Shown here in pieces: positions 61,772-64,000 of a stretch of DNA of 64,000 nt; the stretch's first letter is position 1; the number at the start of each line of letters is the position of its first letter. The translations under genes were made by a program, and so were the position numbers. Source of the DNA: Acetobacteraceae bacterium (GTDB lineage Bacteria > Pseudomonadota > Alphaproteobacteria > Acetobacterales > Acetobacteraceae); assembly GCA_004843345.1 (NCBI GenBank), contig CP039460.1:511501-575500 (forward strand), read 5' to 3'. Under the pieces are notes generated by a model. The model worked only from the letters and a program-made list of their open reading frames with translations. It did not search any database and was not told where the DNA came from.

Positions 61772-63613
61772 TCAGAACCCAACAATCAATACGGCCATCA
61801 TGAGGACAACCCCAATCCCCATGGAGGCGACATACCAACGTAAATAACCATTTTCACTCAAAAGAATAAATCGGCTTGCCAAACGAGACAGACGGGCAGG
61901 TATGTCCATCGTCAATGAAAGCGGATCCATTTTTAAAAGCACGGAAATCAGCGCATACGGTTTAACAAACAGCACCGCATAAACCTCATCAAATCCCCAG
62001 CCTACAAGCCACCAATGGGAGAAAAACCGCCCAACAGCACTTGAAGAGACTGCACTCACAAAGCGCCTCTGGCCAAGCCATAAAACAGCGGCCACCGCAA
62101 TCCCAGAAAGGGCAATAACCGCAGAGCTTCCTTGCAGAAGCAAGGTTTGGTGAGAGGAAAGCTCAAGTGTTTCTGGCAAGACCCCTTTGAGCGGAAGGAC
62201 TATCAAACCGCCTACAAAGGTCGATAAAACCGCCAAAATGCCCAGAGGAAAATATTCCGTAATCGCCTTGCTCGCATGGGCGTGGATTTGCTCCTTGCCA
62301 TGAAAGACAATAAAGATCATGCGGAAGGTATAGAGAGAGGTCATAAATGCCCCTGCCAACCCCGCCAGCATTAAGTTGATATGCCCACTTACCATTGCGC
62401 CAGCCAAAATTTCATCTTTACTGAAGAAACCAGCGGTTAAGAGGGGCACAGCTGAAAGTGCGCCTCCCCCGACAAGGAAGCAGATATAAATCAACGGAAT
62501 GGATTTACGAAGCCCCCCCATCTTGAAAATATCCTGCTCGTGATGGCAAGCCAAAATAACAGAACCTGCGGAAAGGAAAAGCAAAGCTTTAAAGAACGCA
62601 TGTGTCATTAAATGGAAGATAGCGCCATCCCATGCCTGTGCGCCCAACGCCATGAACATATAGCCAATCTGACTCATCGTTGAATAAGCCAAAACACGCT
62701 TAATATCCGTTTGCACCAGCGCCGCAAAGCCTGACAAAGTCAAGGTCACTGCACCGATAATCCCGACAAGCTCCAAAATTTGAGGCGTCATCAAAAACAG
62801 AACATGCGTCCGAGCAATCAAATAAACACCGGCAGTCACCATCGTTGCCGCATGGATCAAGGCAGAAACAGGGGTCGGCCCTGCCATCGCATCTGCGAGC
62901 CAGACCTGCAATGGAATCTGTGCTGACTTACCAACAGCACCGCCGAGAAGCATCAACGTCCCCCAGCTCAGCAAAACATCACCGTTCGCAAAATGCTGCG
63001 GCGCTAATTGTGCCATTTCATGGAAATTTAATGTACCAAGGCTTTGATAGAGGATAAACATCCCAAAAGCCAGCAGCACGTCTCCCACACGGGTTACAAT
63101 GAACGCTTTTTGAGCCGCACTGTCGTTTTTAAGTTCTGTATAATAAAACCCAATCAGCAGATAAGAGCAAAGGCCAACCCCTTCCCAACCGAGATACATC
63201 AAAAGCAAATTATCGGCTAAGACCAAGACCAGCATGCTGGCGATAAAAAGATTGGTGTAGGCAAAGAAACGGGAATATCCTTCCTCACCACGCATATAAT
63301 AAGAGGCATAGATGTGGATAAGGAAACCAACGCCCGTAACAATAGAAAGCATTGTCATGGACAGCCCGTCCAACCAGAGGCTGAAATCAATATGGAAATT
63401 GCCAACCGACATCCATGTCCAAAGAAGCACTTCAATCGGCTGATGGCCATGGGTTAGAAATTGGAAATCGGCCAAAGCCGCAACCACGGCAGAACAGCCA
63501 ATCGAACCACAACCAATCAGAGCCGAAACCCTTTCTGATAAACGCCCAGCGGAAAAACTCAATAAGAGAAAACCAATCAGGGGAAATAAAAGCGTTAAAC
63601 CTAACATATTCAC
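61772..63613 (-). CDS. nuoL: NADH-quinone oxidoreductase subunit L
   Basis: The largest antiporter-like subunit of complex I, 613 residues, with the long lateral helix at its C-terminal end. Motifs include [19 protein letters not shown] with the conserved Glu, [20 protein letters not shown] and [15 protein letters not shown], and [20 protein letters not shown] with the key Lys. It overlaps the nuoK stop by four bases, so the two are coupled. Confidence 0.97.
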   Translation of the reverse strand: MNMLGLTLLFPLIGFLLLSFSAGRLSERVSALIGCGSIGCSAVVAALADFQFLTHGHQPIEVLLWTWMSVGNFHIDFSLWLDGLSMTMLSIVTGVGFLIHIYASYYMRGEEGYSRFFAYTNLFIASMLVLVLADNLLLMYLGWEGVGLCSYLLIGFYYTELKNDSAAQKAFIVTRVGDVLLAFGMFILYQSLGTLNFHEMAQLAPQHFANGDVLLSWGTLMLLGGAVGKSAQIPLQVWLADAMAGPTPVSALIHAATMVTAGVYLIARTHVLFLMTPQILELVGIIGAVTLTLSGFAALVQTDIKRVLAYSTMSQIGYMFMALGAQAWDGAIFHLMTHAFFKALLFLSAGSVILACHHEQDIFKMGGLRKSIPLIYICFLVGGGALSAVPLLTAGFFSKDEILAGAMVSGHINLMLAGLAGAFMTSLYTFRMIFIVFHGKEQIHAHASKAITEYFPLGILAVLSTFVGGLIVLPLKGVLPETLELSSHQTLLLQGSSAVIALSGIAVAAVLWLGQRRFVSAVSSSAVGRFFSHWWLVGWGFDEVYAVLFVKPYALISVLLKMDPLSLTMDIPARLSRLASRFILLSENGYLRWYVASMGIGVVLMMAVLIVGF

Positions 63614-63912
63614 CCCCGCAATTCGCTGACAACATCAATATCAAGATGCTGATAGCGGCGATAGAGTTGAAACAAAAGCGCTAAAGCGACACTGGCTTCG
63701 GCAGCGGCAAGTGTCAGCGCCAGAATATACATGACCTGCCCATCTGCCTGCTGCCAGCCACTGCCGACAACGACAAAGGCCAACGCCGCAGAATTGAGCA
63801 TCAATTCAAGGCAAATCAACATAAAAAGAAGATTGCGGCGTATCATCAGACCGAAAAGGCCTAGGCTAAATAAAATTGCGGCCAGAATTAAGCCGTGTCC
63901 CATCGGAATCAT
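63610..63912 (-). CDS. nuoK: NADH-quinone oxidoreductase subunit K
   Basis: Small three-helix complex I subunit of 100 residues. The two conserved membrane glutamates are in [16 protein letters not shown] and [27 protein letters not shown] stands before the ATG, and its start overlaps the end of nuoJ (GTATGA). Confidence 0.96.
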   Translation of the reverse strand: MIPMGHGLILAAILFSLGLFGLMIRRNLLFMLICLELMLNSAALAFVVVGSGWQQADGQVMYILALTLAAAEASVALALLFQLYRRYQHLDIDVVSELRG

Positions 63913-64000
63913 ACCCGCTCCTCCATCTCTACCTTTGTTCCATCGTCCTTACCCAAAAGATTGTCTCGCCCAAGGTGGAAAGCCACAACCATGCCCGCCA
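63909..64000 (-). CDS. nuoJ: NADH-quinone oxidoreductase subunit J, C-terminal end (runs off the window)
   Basis: The last 30 residues of the subunit before nuo[21 protein letters not shown] followed by a charged tail and a TGA that overlaps the nuoK ATG. The identity rests on position (J precedes K in all nuo operons) and on the helix-then-charged-tail ending; too little is visible for motifs. Confidence 0.75.
   Translation of the reverse strand, partial: AGMVVAFHLGRDNLLGKDDGTKVEMEERV

Overview
The window looks like chromosomal DNA of an AT-rich alphaproteobacterium, most likely an acetic acid bacterium (Acetobacteraceae) of an animal- or plant-associated type. The pointers are a DUF3576-leuS-lptE gene order, a complex I operon ending nuoJKLMN, a mannitol-dehydrogenase-family enzyme divergent from gluconokinase, a UbiH/UbiM-type hydroxylase and a YfdX protein. 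This is inferred from gene content and families only.

Layout. 1-9.4 kb: lptE (partial), leuS, a DUF3576 lipoprotein, tRNA-Arg(CCU), two paralogous secreted proteins, free-methionine-sulfoxide reductase, a large membrane protein and a LysE-type exporter. 9.6-17.2 kb: a small lipoprotein, a frameshifted small gene, a class 1A-type dihydroorotate dehydrogenase, a polyol dehydrogenase, gntK, an S10 carboxypeptidase and thrB. 17.3-27.2 kb: a minus-strand defence island beside tRNA-Thr(UGU). 27.6-42.7 kb: yfdX, folD, degP, tadA, rluB, rsmD, ftsK, an RluA-type synthase, a patatin, a UbiH/UbiM hydroxylase, a frameshifted nitroreductase and a HIT protein. 42.9-49.4 kb: two identical tRNA-Glu genes, an SDR, a decayed RloC-like gene and a vWA/PP2C/kinase (TerY-P) triad. 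49.5-58.6 kb: secreted adenosine deaminase, a Sel1 protein, a five-repeat protein, mobB, an outer-membrane barrel, small unknowns, an SDR and a 2-hydroxyacid dehydrogenase. 58.7-64 kb: nuoN, M, L, K and the end of nuoJ on the minus strand.

The most interesting system is the defence operon at 17.4-27.2 kb. An MmeI-like DNA methyltransferase gene is interrupted by 13 pentanucleotide repeats, (AGTAC)8(AATAC)5 on the coding strand. With 13 units the gene is out of frame. With 12 or 15 units it would read through into a 384-residue C-terminal part that carries the next conserved methyltransferase segment and the probable target-recognition region. This is the signature of a phase-variable modification enzyme. 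It leads an operon with two different superfamily 2 helicases, a GIY-YIG protein, a small winged-helix-like protein and an unknown protein. Three copies of a 46-71 bp segment, each ending exactly at a ribosome-binding site and start codon, mark the downstream gene boundaries, as if genes had been swapped into the operon as cassettes.

Other points: ftsK encodes its first transmembrane segment upstream of the first usable ATG, apparently from an ATT codon with a good Shine-Dalgarno sequence. The dihydroorotate dehydrogenase looks like the Lactobacillales fumarate-dependent type. Several genes are broken at A-runs.
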